From: Bryobacteraceae bacterium
Lineage (GTDB): Bacteria; Acidobacteriota; Terriglobia; Bryobacterales; Bryobacteraceae
Reading direction: 5' to 3'
DNA length: 63,480 bases
Assembly: GCA_030041985.1 (NCBI GenBank)
Contig: JASIAM010000010.1
Location: 1 to 63,480 of the forward strand
The position numbers and the translations under genes were made by a program. The notes under the pieces are model-generated. The model saw only the letters and a program-made list of their open reading frames with translations, was not told where the DNA came from and made no database searches. Positions 44,215 to 52,110 of the stretch are shown one piece after another. Positions within the stretch are counted from its first letter, which is position 1. The number at the start of each line of letters is the position of its first letter.

Positions 44215-44234
44215 CTCAATCGTTTTCGATTGAG
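44215..44234. promoter_or_regulatory. Perfect hairpin CTCAATCG-TTTT-CGATTGAG upstream of ligD-like gene
   Basis: An 8-bp perfect stem with a 4-base loop, 72 bp before the LigD polymerase start codon in a non-coding gap. It has no U-run after either arm, so it is more likely an operator or mRNA structure than a terminator. The perfect symmetry stands out in this gap of otherwise plain sequence. Confidence 0.45.
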
Positions 44235-44306
44235 ATTCTGGGCAGCGCGCTCGGGCGGGGTGCGCTGTCGTTTTTTTCCACCAGCCAATCAGTGTAGGCT
44301 GTTTTT

Positions 44307-45653
44307 GTGGGAAAACAAGCTGCCGCAGTGCTCTCGATCGCGGGTCGCGAAGTGCGCGTGACCCATCCGGATAAGCCCTATTTTTCCAGAGAAGTAAAAC
44401 TGTCGAAACTCGATGTGGTGCGCTATTACCTGTCGGTCGCTCCCGGAGCCCTCGCGGGAATCCGCGATCGTCCGATCGTGCTCAAGCGCTTCGTCGATGG
44501 AGCCGAAGGAGAGGCTTTTTATCAGAAGCGCGCGCCCGCCGAGCGGCCCGAATGGCTACGCACGGTGACGCTGGCGTTCCCTTCGGGACGCACTGCGGAG
44601 GAGATCGTGGTGGATGACGCCGCGGGACTCGCCTGGATCGTGAATCTCGGTTGCCTCGAACTTCACCCCCATCCCGTTCGCTCTGGCGATCTCGACCATC
44701 CCGACGAGTTGCGTATCGATCTGGACCCAGGCCCCGGGGTTGGTTGGGGCGATGTGCGCACCGTAGCGCTCGAGGTAAAAGCGGTGCTGGCAGAAGCCGG
44801 GCTGCGCGGCTGGCCCAAAACCAGTGGCTCGCGTGGCATGCACATCAATGTGCGCATCCAACCGCGCTGGACGTTCACTGAGGTGCGCCGGGCGGCAGTG
44901 GCCCTGTCGCGCGCGGTCGAGCGGCGCGCGCCCTCTCTGGCCAGTTCGAAATGGTGGAAAGAGGAGCGCCACGGCGTCTTTCTCGATTACAACCAGAACG
45001 CTAAAGATCGCACCACCTGCTCGGCTTATTCGGTGCGTCCGCTGCCCGATGCGCGCGTTTCGATGCCGCTCCACTGGGACGAGGTCTCCGATTGCGACCC
45101 GGCCGATTTTACCGTGCTCACCGTTCCGCCGCGATTTGCCGAGCGCGGTAATCCGCATGCGGGCATGGACGAAGAACCCGGCTCGCTCGATCCACTGCTC
45201 GAACTCGCGGCCAGAGATGAAGCCGAAGGCCTCGGCGATGCACCGTGGCCCCCCCATTTCCGCAAAATGGAAGGCGAAGGGACGCGCGTGGCTCCGTCGC
45301 GTGCGCGATCCGGTGGGACCTCGTCCCACGCGAAGACGCCGCGATCCCGGATGCCCCTGCTGGTGGTGGCCAATTCTCCCGATAAGCAAGCCGCCTTGGC
45401 CGGCCTCGAACGATGGAAGAGCAGGCATCCGGAAGCGGCCCGGCTTCTGGCCGTAGACGACGTGCTGGTAGATTCCATGCGTGGCCGTTCATCCACCTGG
45501 ACCCGCATCCGCGTGAATCTGCGCCACGTCCCGGAACCTCTCCGCCCGGCACAAGAGACTCCCGACCCGGATGACGATCCCACGCGCGAATGGCGTCAGC
45601 ATTGGGATCATTCGGAGCGGGCCGCTTCCCGGCGCACACGCCGCGCGCCCTGA
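44307..45653 (+). CDS. LigD-type NHEJ polymerase (primase-polymerase) without ligase domain
   Basis: 448 residues, an archaeo-eukaryotic primase-type polymerase as found in bacterial LigD. Catalytic aspartates are in IDLDPGPG (Asp138, Asp140) with a third in VFLDYNQNAKDRT (Asp227), and the SGSRGMH segment binds the nucleotide. Such enzymes add nucleotides during non-homologous end joining. There is no ligase or phosphoesterase domain and no ku gene in this window. A linker at residues 321-348 (TRVAPSRARSGGTSSHAK) contains DNA with a hairpin at 45313-45329, a possible small insertion. GTG 44307 precedes the fold. Confidence 0.85.
   Translation: MGKQAAAVLSIAGREVRVTHPDKPYFSREVKLSKLDVVRYYLSVAPGALAGIRDRPIVLKRFVDGAEGEAFYQKRAPAERPEWLRTVTLAFPSGRTAEEIVVDDAAGLAWIVNLGCLELHPHPVRSGDLDHPDELRIDLDPGPGVGWGDVRTVALEVKAVLAEAGLRGWPKTSGSRGMHINVRIQPRWTFTEVRRAAVALSRAVERRAPSLASSKWWKEERHGVFLDYNQNAKDRTTCSAYSVRPLPDARVSMPLHWDEVSDCDPADFTVLTVPPRFAERGNPHAGMDEEPGSLDPLLELAARDEAEGLGDAPWPPHFRKMEGEGTRVAPSRARSGGTSSHAKTPRSRMPLLVVANSPDKQAALAGLERWKSRHPEAARLLAVDDVLVDSMRGRSSTWTRIRVNLRHVPEPLRPAQETPDPDDDPTREWRQHWDHSERAASRRTRRAP
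45313..45329. repeat. Hairpin GTGGGAC-CTC-GTCCCAC inside LigD linker
   Basis: A perfect 7-bp inverted repeat with a 3-base loop, encoding part of the low-complexity linker (SGGTSS). It may be a small palindromic insertion that created this linker; it has no function in the polymerase fold. Confidence 0.4.
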
Positions 45654-45746
45654 TCCTGTTATAGAAAACGTACTGGGGCGCGAACCCCGCGAACTGGCGC
45701 TTGAGCGTCTGACGGCTTCGCTATTGAACGGCTCGCGCCGTCGGCT

Positions 45747-46250
45747 TCAAACGGCTCGCGCCTTGCGCGAGGCTCCGGACCGTTCCGACTTGGCCGGCTT
45801 GGGGTCTGCCGCAGCGCTGATACGCCTCACCTGATCCGTAACGGATACCAGAAACATGGGCTGGCGTGAGTTCTTGAGCAGGTCAATGATGCGATGAGGC
45901 GCATCCTCCAGATAAATCGATTTGCCGTCGGTGAGCAGGTGCACGTCGCTTGAAGAGGAAATCGCTTCGTTGAGGCGCTTGCCCACATCTTTTTGCAGAA
46001 AACGAAGCACCCGCCGAATTTTTTGCAGAGAAAAACCCTTCCGGCGCAGTTCGGCGATTACCGAGATTTCAACCACTTCGTCGCGCGAGTAGATGCGCTT
46101 GTGTCCGTCCTGGCGCGGCGAGACGACGCTGCGCTCATCCCACCATTGGAGTTGCCGCAGGCTCACGCCGCAAATACGGGCTACCTCGATGCTGTTATAG
46201 CCGCCGGAGGCCGGGGCGGATTCCGCGCGGGACTTTTTCGCTTTAAACAT
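45747..46250 (-). CDS. MerR-family transcriptional regulator
   Basis: 167 residues from ATG 46250 (MFKAKKSRAES). The winged helix starts at residue 18: YNSIEVARICGVSLRQLQWW, followed by GHKRIYSRDEVVEISVIAELRRKGFSLQKIRRVLRFL, the MerR HTH and dimer-helix pattern. The C-terminal part (DVHLLTDGKSIYLEDAPHRIIDLLKN) carries no cysteine pattern typical of metal sensing; the ligand is unknown. A TTG 22 codons upstream is rejected as start because the region holds a promoter (TTGACA...TACAAT). Target genes are not apparent, and it lies convergent to the LigD polymerase. Confidence 0.85.
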   Translation of the reverse strand: MFKAKKSRAESAPASGGYNSIEVARICGVSLRQLQWWDERSVVSPRQDGHKRIYSRDEVVEISVIAELRRKGFSLQKIRRVLRFLQKDVGKRLNEAISSSSDVHLLTDGKSIYLEDAPHRIIDLLKNSRQPMFLVSVTDQVRRISAAADPKPAKSERSGASRKARAV

Positions 46251-46288
46251 TTCGCGCCACTTCCGTTGTGAATTTGTTTCCACTTTGG

Positions 46289-46316
46289 ATTGTACATGGG
46301 CCACGGCCAGTGTCAA
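46289..46316 (-). promoter_or_regulatory. Promoter of the MerR gene
   Basis: Minus strand TTGACA (46311-46316), 16-bp spacer, TACAAT (46289-46294). The start site would be near 46282, leaving about 32 bases of leader before ATG 46250. It settles the start choice for the MerR gene, because a longer product would have to be translated from inside the promoter. Confidence 0.55.
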
Positions 46317-46481
46317 TAGGGGGGCGGCTTATCCAGTAAATAGAATCTTCAAATCTGAATATTCACGTTCGCGGAGCTACATCCCGGAAAGTGCTCTGTG
46401 TGCTGCGGCACCTTACTGCCGCCCGGTATGCTGGCTTTGGGCCATTTCGCAACTAAACTGAAGAAGAAGGGGGCTACGGAT

Positions 46482-46754
46482 ATGACGATGAATGGACACA
46501 GAAACAAAGCGATCTGGATTGGCGTGGCGGTCGGGGCAGCCGTCGGAGTAGGTGTCGCTCTATCCCGCAGGAAGCGCGACCCCTGGAGCACCGCGAAGGC
46601 GGCGGCGGGACGTGTCGCCAGCCGGACCGGGGACATTTCCGAAGCAACTAAGGATATCGTGGAGCGCATCCAGACCATCTATGAAGAGGGCCGCAAGGTG
46701 GTTGAGGACGCCAGCGAACTCTGGGAGCACGGCCGGAAGCTCGTAAGAGTTTAA
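46482..46754 (+). CDS. Small membrane protein, YtxH-like
   Basis: 90 residues: a short N-terminus, a glycine/alanine-rich helix (IWIGVAVGAAVGVGVALS, 10-27), basic residues RRKR at its end, and then an amphipathic helical tail (SEATKDIVERIQTIYEEGRKVVEDASELWEHGRK). This is the layout of YtxH/DUF883-type stress proteins. ATG 46482 follows GAAGAAGGGGGC. Single gene, with an inverted repeat just after it. The role is unknown. Confidence 0.65.
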   Translation: MTMNGHRNKAIWIGVAVGAAVGVGVALSRRKRDPWSTAKAAAGRVASRTGDISEATKDIVERIQTIYEEGRKVVEDASELWEHGRKLVRV

Positions 46755-46772
46755 AAGATATCAATCATCGGC

Positions 46773-46832
46773 GATCAGCTTTCAGCTACTACGGCGGCAT
46801 CCCTCGGCGTGGGAGGGAGCTGAAAGCTGATC
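46773..46832. repeat. Inverted repeat with 15-bp perfect arms (REP-like)
   Basis: GATCAGCTTTCAGCT (46773-46787) and AGCTGAAAGCTGATC (46818-46832) flank a 30-base GC-rich loop. It is placed 18 bp after the YtxH-like gene and would form a strong stem in the RNA. The TCAGCT motif recurs in the tandem repeat at 19953-20151, so it may be a dispersed family. No U-run follows, so it is not a clear terminator. Confidence 0.65.
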
Positions 46833-46959
46833 CGTGCCAACCGCCAGTATCCCTCCCCACCCCAACTATCTTATTGCTCCTCAATAGTTTACACCTACAA
46901 AACAGACCCTTCCCCGGATGGTACAATGAATTCAGGTTCCCTCCGAAACGTGGATTCTT

Positions 46960-47139
46960 ATGGAAGAACGCAAATTTTGGCCCCTGGATTTCGACCCCGA
47001 AGGTGAGATCTACGAAAACGTAGCCTGGGATCTCCCCGGTTACCAACACCCTCCGAAAAGGGGTTCGCGGGCGCGCCGCTGCTGGCCGTCTCTCACCAAA
47101 AGTAGCGCCACAAGCCGTAGAAAACATACAACGCGATAG
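46960..47139 (+). CDS. Possible small acidic protein, 59 residues
   Basis: ATG 46960 opens a frame of 59 codons: an acidic first half (ERKFWPLDFDPEGEIYENVAWD) and a basic Arg/Ser/Thr-rich second half. No homologue is recognised and no clear ribosome site precedes it. Base composition is mixed. It may be a real small protein or chance; the well-formed acidic start is the only support. Confidence 0.25.
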   Translation: MEERKFWPLDFDPEGEIYENVAWDLPGYQHPPKRGSRARRCWPSLTKSSATSRRKHTTR

Positions 47140-47265
47140 CACAAAGCGGTAAAGGTTACATTCACATTTTCACTTCGCGGCTGGCCAAACTCGATTTTCA
47201 GCACTGAATGTGGGCAGTTACGGCGAACGGTCCATTGATTGCATAGTTGCCGTCGAGGTGTGACC

Positions 47266-48060
47266 ATGAAAGGATTCCTTGCCACCGCAACTATTGTGAC
47301 GGGTGCTTTGCTGGCCGCCGGGTGCGCCACACATAAGTACGTCCAAAAGACAACTGCGCCGATTCAGGCTAAAGTAGACCAAGTCGGCGAACAAGCCAAC
47401 AAGAACAGTCAATCCATAGACGAGACCAAGAAGGATGTGCAGCAGGTTGATGAGAAGGCGCAGAGTGGGATCAGCGCGGCGCAGGAACGTGCGTCGACGG
47501 CTGATCAGCATGCTCTGACGGCCGACCAGCACGCCACCGATGCCATGAACAAGGCCAACCAGGCGAATCAAAGCGCCGACCAGGCCAATCATGGTGTGGA
47601 TACCTTACGAGATACGCTACGGCAGGTCGTGGCGAACATCGACGACTACAAGGAGGCGAGCACGGCAACTGTATTGTTCAAATTCAATCAGTATGCCTTG
47701 GATCCTGACGCCCGGCAGGACCTGGACAAACTGGCTGATGAGATCAAACCAGACCGGCGGTATTTCGTTGCGGTGGAGGGATTCACCGACAATATCGGTA
47801 ACAAGCAGTATAACGAGGCCCTCAGCCGGCGCCGTGCCGACAGCGTGGTGGAGTACCTGGTAGCGAAGCACGATGTCCCGATCTACCGGATTCACATGGT
47901 TGGGTTGGGCGAAGAAAAACCGGTCGATGAGGGACACGACCGCGCCGCTCGGGCGAAGAATCGCCGCGTGGAGGTCAAGGTCTATACGGCGGACCAAGTA
48001 ACCGCTTCGCTTGAGCAGAACGGTGGGGCCGGATCGGCCACGCGTTCTCCTAACCAATAG
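47266..48060 (+). CDS. OmpA-family peptidoglycan-binding lipoprotein
   Basis: 264 residues. The signal ends in the lipobox LLAAGC (Cys20), so the protein is lipid-anchored, probably in the outer membrane. Residues 75-115 form an alanine-rich heptad stretch (STADQHALTADQHATDAMNKANQANQSA), an Lpp-like coiled coil or linker. The C-terminal OmpA domain (130-240) has VLFKFNQYALDPDARQDLDKLAD and the peptidoglycan-binding NxxLSxxRA motif as YNEALSRRRADSV and NRRVEVKV. It ties the outer membrane to the cell wall. ATG 47266 begins the signal; it has no operon partner. Confidence 0.9.
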   Translation: MKGFLATATIVTGALLAAGCATHKYVQKTTAPIQAKVDQVGEQANKNSQSIDETKKDVQQVDEKAQSGISAAQERASTADQHALTADQHATDAMNKANQANQSADQANHGVDTLRDTLRQVVANIDDYKEASTATVLFKFNQYALDPDARQDLDKLADEIKPDRRYFVAVEGFTDNIGNKQYNEALSRRRADSVVEYLVAKHDVPIYRIHMVGLGEEKPVDEGHDRAARAKNRRVEVKVYTADQVTASLEQNGGAGSATRSPNQ

Positions 48061-48109
48061 GAGGGTGTTTTCTAGAGAACGATCTCTACTACCGCGGAGC
48101 GACCAGAGT

Positions 48110-48835
48110 CTACACTCTGGTCCCATTCCGCGGCGGTGGAATGACGGCTCCAGCCGGCGGCGTCACGGCAACCGGACGGAGCGCCTGCCACCAGATCCAC
48201 AGCGCTGCAGCACTGGTGGCGATTTCGATCAAGTCCCCCGGCGTCAGTGGCAAACGGCGAAACAAGTACCGCAGCGATTCTCCGATCGCATCGCCGGTGA
48301 ACTGAATGCCAAGAGCCCCGCTCAGGAGCAGAAGTTGCGTATCCCTGGATCGATAGGTGAGCAGCAGCGCCCAGACGGCCAAGTCCACTATTGCGGAGGC
48401 AAAGGATATATCTCTTACCCAAAGGGTCATCCACCGCCATCGCCCAGCGCCGCTAATGTGTTCGATCTGGTGATGCACCAGAAACGATGCCACGGCTAAA
48501 GTGATGCCGCCGGCAATCAGGGCCGCCCGCACCAGTGTGCGGGAGCGCAGTCTATCGGTTCCCAGGTAAGCGAAGCTCAGCACTACCGCAAACAGCAGGC
48601 CTTGGCGAATACCCTCATCCACCCAGTAGTAAGTTGCTCGTGAATAAGCAAAGTGGATGCCCGCGAAATAAGCTTGGTTCACCGATACTTCAATGACGGT
48701 TGTCAAAAACAGAGTGATGCTGTAAAGCAGGAGCAAGGGATAACGGCGGTACGCGCCGCGGAGCAGAGCGGCGATAATCAGGATCTCGAGGGGAACGCCG
48801 ACCAGCCAACTCGTGTATTGGATAACGGCACGCAT
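48110..48835 (-). CDS. Seven-helix membrane protein, unknown function
   Basis: 241 residues with about seven hydrophobic helices (LVGVPLEILIIAALL, YPLLLLYSITLFLTTVIEVSV, GLLFAVVLSFAYLG, ALIAGGITLAVASFLV, ASAIVDLAVWALLL). A C-terminal soluble tail is rich in Pro and Arg. No transporter or enzyme motif is recognised. The upstream gap (48836-49057) holds several hairpins. It is convergent with the OmpA gene. Confidence 0.65.
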   Translation of the reverse strand: MRAVIQYTSWLVGVPLEILIIAALLRGAYRRYPLLLLYSITLFLTTVIEVSVNQAYFAGIHFAYSRATYYWVDEGIRQGLLFAVVLSFAYLGTDRLRSRTLVRAALIAGGITLAVASFLVHHQIEHISGAGRWRWMTLWVRDISFASAIVDLAVWALLLTYRSRDTQLLLLSGALGIQFTGDAIGESLRYLFRRLPLTPGDLIEIATSAAALWIWWQALRPVAVTPPAGAVIPPPRNGTRV

Positions 48836-48904
48836 CCAATTCTTATATTAAACATTACTTTTCGCTTCTAATCCCAATTAAATTTTATACGGCCGGCAGA
48901 TCAG

Positions 48905-49047
48905 CGTTTTTTTCGGCGGAAAGTCCCGCCGAATCCCCACTGTGTGGGAATTTGGGACACTCGGGCTGAAGGACCGGCTCCAGCGGGAAGGGTGCACTCT
49001 CTAGGGAATAGCTACTTCGCCGAGTGCGCTAGGCACGGTGGTCCGTG
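48905..49047. other. Hairpin-rich intergenic segment, possible structured RNA
   Basis: Four perfect inverted repeats within 140 bp: TTCGGCGG/CCGCCGAA (48912-48933), CCCAC/GTGGG (48936-48948), GCACTC/GAGTGC (48993-49027) and CACGG/CCGTG (49034-49047). They lie between a radical SAM gene and a membrane protein gene, both on the minus strand. No known RNA family was matched. None is followed by a U-run on the minus strand. It may be a leader or small RNA. Confidence 0.35.
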
Positions 49048-49057
49048 TGTAAGTGAT

Positions 49058-50344
49058 TTAGGAGAAGCTGCCGCTGGTGCCCTGGAATCCGCGTAGCGCC
49101 TGCTTGGTTACCCACTTGATTACGCGCTTGGCGTCGTAGCAGTAAGCCAGATTGTGATTCAACGTGGAGAAGCAATGGCTTTGGCACTGCTGCTTCATCT
49201 CGTTGAGTTGCCTGGTTTCGAAGCGGTGTTTGCCCACCACGCCCCAATCGTAGGTGGCCGAATACATGGGGAAGCAGGGCGCCAAAGTGCCATCCACGCG
49301 AATGATTACGTTGTTATGCCCGGCGCGGCAGTTCCACTCTTGCAGTTTGCCTCGCATGAATTCGCGCATCTCGTGCAAACGCTGCACCGAGTTGACCATC
49401 TTGTAACCGGAGCGGTTTTTTTCGATCAACCAATCCACCAGTTCATCTACCTGGGGCCAATCTTCCCGCGTGATGAAAGTCGGGTTGTGATCCATGTGGC
49501 GGAAATGGGGCTGGTCAAGCATCGGGGACTCGTTAATGTGATAATCCGTAGCGATGCTGTGATCTTTGGCGATCTGCGTCAGTTGGCGCACATCGTCCAG
49601 GTTATTGCGGCAGATGTTGATGTTAAAAAACATCGAATATCCGTAACGAAACTGCCGCTTCACGAGATGATCGAAATGTTTGCGAATGGGATTCAGGGCT
49701 TTCGGCAGGCCCGGCTTTTCATCCACGGCGTCGACGGCGAGGTTGAAGATAGCAGCACCCGCATCGCCCAGTTTGTCGATCACGTCGGGCCGCAGCAGAC
49801 GGCCATTGGTTGGGACATATATCCAAAAACCCTTCTTGCTCGCGTACGAAACAATTTTGTGAACGAACTGCGGACGCAACAAAACCTCGCCGCCCATCAG
49901 CGCCAGCACACGGCAGCCGTGATCATGCAGCCAGTCGATGGAGCGGCGCGCGACGTCTTCCGTCATGCCTTTGACACTGTTGTCAAAGGCCCAGCAATAA
50001 TGGCAATCCAGATTACATTTCCACTCGGTAAACAGATAAGCGATGATGGGATGAAAATCGCCCGGCAACACGCGGGAGCGAATGTAAGGAAATAACCAGC
50101 CGCGCATGGCCCGGTGGACCAGCGGCGCGGTCCACTTGCGCTTCTCCGGGATGGCTTCCGGATCAGGCAGGTTGAGCAACTCGGGATGCTGCGGATAGAC
50201 AGCATCGGGTAATGTAAGCGGCTCCGCGCCCTTGGGAAGCAGGCTGGTGCGCGGGGCCCTGTTCATGAGCAGATCATGCAACTGCACGTCCACGCGATAG
50301 CGAGGACTGGATTCAGGTGTCGTCTGAGAGCTGTAAGCTTCCAT
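49058..50344 (-). CDS. Radical SAM protein with SPASM-like C-terminus
   Basis: 428 residues. The cluster motif is EWKCNLDCHYC (Cys110, Cys114, Cys117; CxxxCxxC), followed by LALMGGEVLLRP, the SAM-binding GGE motif, and STAT-type loops. Near the C-terminus, CRAGHNNVIIRVDGTLAPCF with later cysteines (CQSHCFSTLNHNLAYC) forms a SPASM-like auxiliary-cluster region. Such domains are found in peptide-modifying and in heme/coenzyme-related enzymes. An N-terminal extension of 100 residues precedes the fold. Start ATG 50344 (MEAYSSQ) follows AAGAGG; longer starts lack homology. The substrate is not apparent and no short peptide gene adjoins it. Confidence 0.88.
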   Translation of the reverse strand: MEAYSSQTTPESSPRYRVDVQLHDLLMNRAPRTSLLPKGAEPLTLPDAVYPQHPELLNLPDPEAIPEKRKWTAPLVHRAMRGWLFPYIRSRVLPGDFHPIIAYLFTEWKCNLDCHYCWAFDNSVKGMTEDVARRSIDWLHDHGCRVLALMGGEVLLRPQFVHKIVSYASKKGFWIYVPTNGRLLRPDVIDKLGDAGAAIFNLAVDAVDEKPGLPKALNPIRKHFDHLVKRQFRYGYSMFFNINICRNNLDDVRQLTQIAKDHSIATDYHINESPMLDQPHFRHMDHNPTFITREDWPQVDELVDWLIEKNRSGYKMVNSVQRLHEMREFMRGKLQEWNCRAGHNNVIIRVDGTLAPCFPMYSATYDWGVVGKHRFETRQLNEMKQQCQSHCFSTLNHNLAYCYDAKRVIKWVTKQALRGFQGTSGSFS

Positions 50345-50501
50345 CCATGTACCTCTTCTCCGAAGATGCCTCGGAACACGGCCTCCGGTCAAGCGAAAAC
50401 GCCGGAAGGTGGTGCTCTCACGTTATAGGGACGCAATCGGGCCGTGATTGGTCGCACGGGAGCGTGTGCCGTCATGCGCGGGAGCTTGCTACGCTTGAAA
50501 A

Positions 50502-51512
50502 ATGGAGACGGTAAACCGGCAAATTGTGCTGGCCGCGCGGCCCGTGGGTTTACCCAAAGAATCGGACTTCCGACTAGTAGAATCGCCAATGCCGCGGCCG
50601 CGCCCGGGCGAGGCGCTGGTGCGCGCCCTCTATCTCTCTGTCGACCCTTACATGCGCGGATGGATGCGCCGCAACGGCACGAGCTCGCGTACAGTGGAGG
50701 TCGGCGCAGTGATGGTGGGAGGCATCGTGGGCCGCGTGATCGAGTCCAACGATCCCCGGTTGGCTGTGGGCGACCTGGTAGAGGGATCGCTCGGATGGCA
50801 AGACTACGCCAGCGCGCCGGCCAAAGCGCTTCGTCACATTGACCCTTCGGTGGCCCCCGCTCCTGCCTGGCTCTATGTGCTGGGCATGCCCGGATTAACG
50901 GCTTATTTCGGGCTGCTGGACATCTGTCATCCGCAACCGGGAGAAACGGTGGTGATTTCCGGCGCCGCCGGCGCGGTCGGCTCCCTCGTCGGACAGATTG
51001 CCAAAATCAAGCGCTGCCGCACTGTCGGCATTGCGGGGAGCGGCGAGAAGGTGCGGTTCCTCACGCAGCAGCTCGGCTTTGATGCCGGCTTCAATTACAA
51101 AACCACGTCCGATTATTACGCCAAGCTCAAAGAAGTCTGTCCTACGGGAATCGACATCTATTTTGATAATGTCGGCGGCCCGATTACCGATGCGGTCATT
51201 CAGTTAATCAACGCCCGCGCGCGGGTGGCTGTGTGTGGCCAGATTTCGCAATACAACCTGGAGCAGCCCGATGTTGGACCACGCTGGCTGCTGCAACTGG
51301 TTTTCAAGCAGGCCAAGGTCGAGGGATTCAGCGTGTTTCAATATGCGGATCGCTACGAAGAAGGCCTGCGGCAGTTGGCCACCTGGCTGCGCGAGGGCCG
51401 CATCAAGTATCACGAAGATATTATGGACGGCCTGGAAAACGCCCCCAGAGCTTTCATCCGCATGCTTCAGGGGGAAAACCTGGGTAAGCAGTTAGTGAAG
51501 ATCGCCGAGTAG
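50502..51512 (+). CDS. NADPH-dependent medium-chain reductase (CurA / leukotriene B4 dehydrogenase-like)
   Basis: 336 residues of the zinc-free MDR superfamily. The N-terminal substrate domain has PKESDFRLVESPMPRPRPGEALVRALYLSVDPYMRGWM, the marker of CurA-type 2-alkenal reductases, and a Rossmann part with GAAGAVGSLVGQIAKIKRC. It reduces carbon-carbon double bonds conjugated to ketones or aldehydes with NADPH, as in detoxification. Its last 21 bp overlap the end of the convergent response-regulator gene. Confidence 0.92.
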   Translation: METVNRQIVLAARPVGLPKESDFRLVESPMPRPRPGEALVRALYLSVDPYMRGWMRRNGTSSRTVEVGAVMVGGIVGRVIESNDPRLAVGDLVEGSLGWQDYASAPAKALRHIDPSVAPAPAWLYVLGMPGLTAYFGLLDICHPQPGETVVISGAAGAVGSLVGQIAKIKRCRTVGIAGSGEKVRFLTQQLGFDAGFNYKTTSDYYAKLKEVCPTGIDIYFDNVGGPITDAVIQLINARARVAVCGQISQYNLEQPDVGPRWLLQLVFKQAKVEGFSVFQYADRYEEGLRQLATWLREGRIKYHEDIMDGLENAPRAFIRMLQGENLGKQLVKIAE

Positions 51513-51902
51513 CGCTGTGGGCTCGATCGCTTCGCGCACCACGCGCAGCAGCGCCTCCACAGTGAATGGCTTGGGCAGCAGGGTAAAGCCCTTGCGCATG
51601 ACGAATCGCTGCACCAGGTCTGCGTCATGAAAGCCCGAAATGAAGAGCACACGGAGACCCGGAGCACGGGAGCGCAAGCGCTCGGCCAGCACCGGCCCCG
51701 TGAGGTCCGGCATGATCACGTCGGTGAGCAGGAGTTCCACCGGACCGCCCGACTCGAACTCGCGAACGGCGTCCCAACCGCTGCTAGCTACCAGCACGCG
51801 ATATCCGGCCTGCTCGAGCGCTTGGTGGACCAGGTTTAATACGGCGCGATCGTCGTCTACCGCAAGAATGGTCACCGGCTGCGAGGGTTGGGGGAGGCTC
51901 AT
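51492..51902 (-). CDS. Single-domain response regulator (REC)
   Basis: 136 residues with all CheY-type features: acidic pocket Asp16-Asp17-Asp18 (LAVDDDRAVL), phospho-acceptor Asp61 (LLTDVIMPD), Ser89 (ISGF) and Lys111 (LLPKPF). No output domain is present, so it must act through another protein. No histidine kinase lies near it. It overlaps the 3' end of the CurA-like gene on the other strand by 21 bp. Confidence 0.92.
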   Translation of the reverse strand: MSLPQPSQPVTILAVDDDRAVLNLVHQALEQAGYRVLVASSGWDAVREFESGGPVELLLTDVIMPDLTGPVLAERLRSRAPGLRVLFISGFHDADLVQRFVMRKGFTLLPKPFTVEALLRVVREAIEPTALLGDLH

Positions 51903-52053
51903 CAGGATGGTCTTTTCTGCGGGCCAAAGCAGAAGCGAAACTTCTCCCGCACGCTCTTCTTAAATTCTAATCTCAACGGATCGATTGGAACAAATCGGAA
52001 ACAGCGCGATTTCCTTCAAATTTGTGCCGCATTTGTATTTAAGCCCGGCGGTC

Positions 52054-52080
52054 TAATCCCCAACCCCCAATCCCCAGCCC
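52054..52080. repeat. C-rich intergenic repeat related to 31927-31952
   Basis: TAATCCCCAACCCCCAATCCCCAGCCC, here named by position, repeats the CCCCA pattern seen at 31927-31952. It lies in the gap between the response regulator and a secreted protein gene, so it is intergenic. Likely a dispersed C-rich element. Confidence 0.4.
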
Positions 52081-52110
52081 GCAACCCCGGTTTCTGATAA
52101 GGTATTACCC

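Larger units (their letters stand above)
46755..47265. other. Mostly non-coding stretch before OmpA lipoprotein
   Basis: 510 bp between the YtxH-like and OmpA-family genes. It contains the hairpin at 46773-46832, a possible small gene at 46960-47139 and an AT-rich upstream part with a TACAAT near 46922 that could be a -10 box. No recognisable RNA gene or riboswitch was found. Confidence 0.5.

Noticed and set aside
48905-49047. SRP, 6S RNA or cobalamin/cyclic-di-GMP riboswitch
   Set aside because: Signature cores of these families were looked for and not matched; only generic hairpins remain.
49154-50095. 313-codon frame on the plus strand
   Set aside because: Antisense to the radical SAM gene, no motif.
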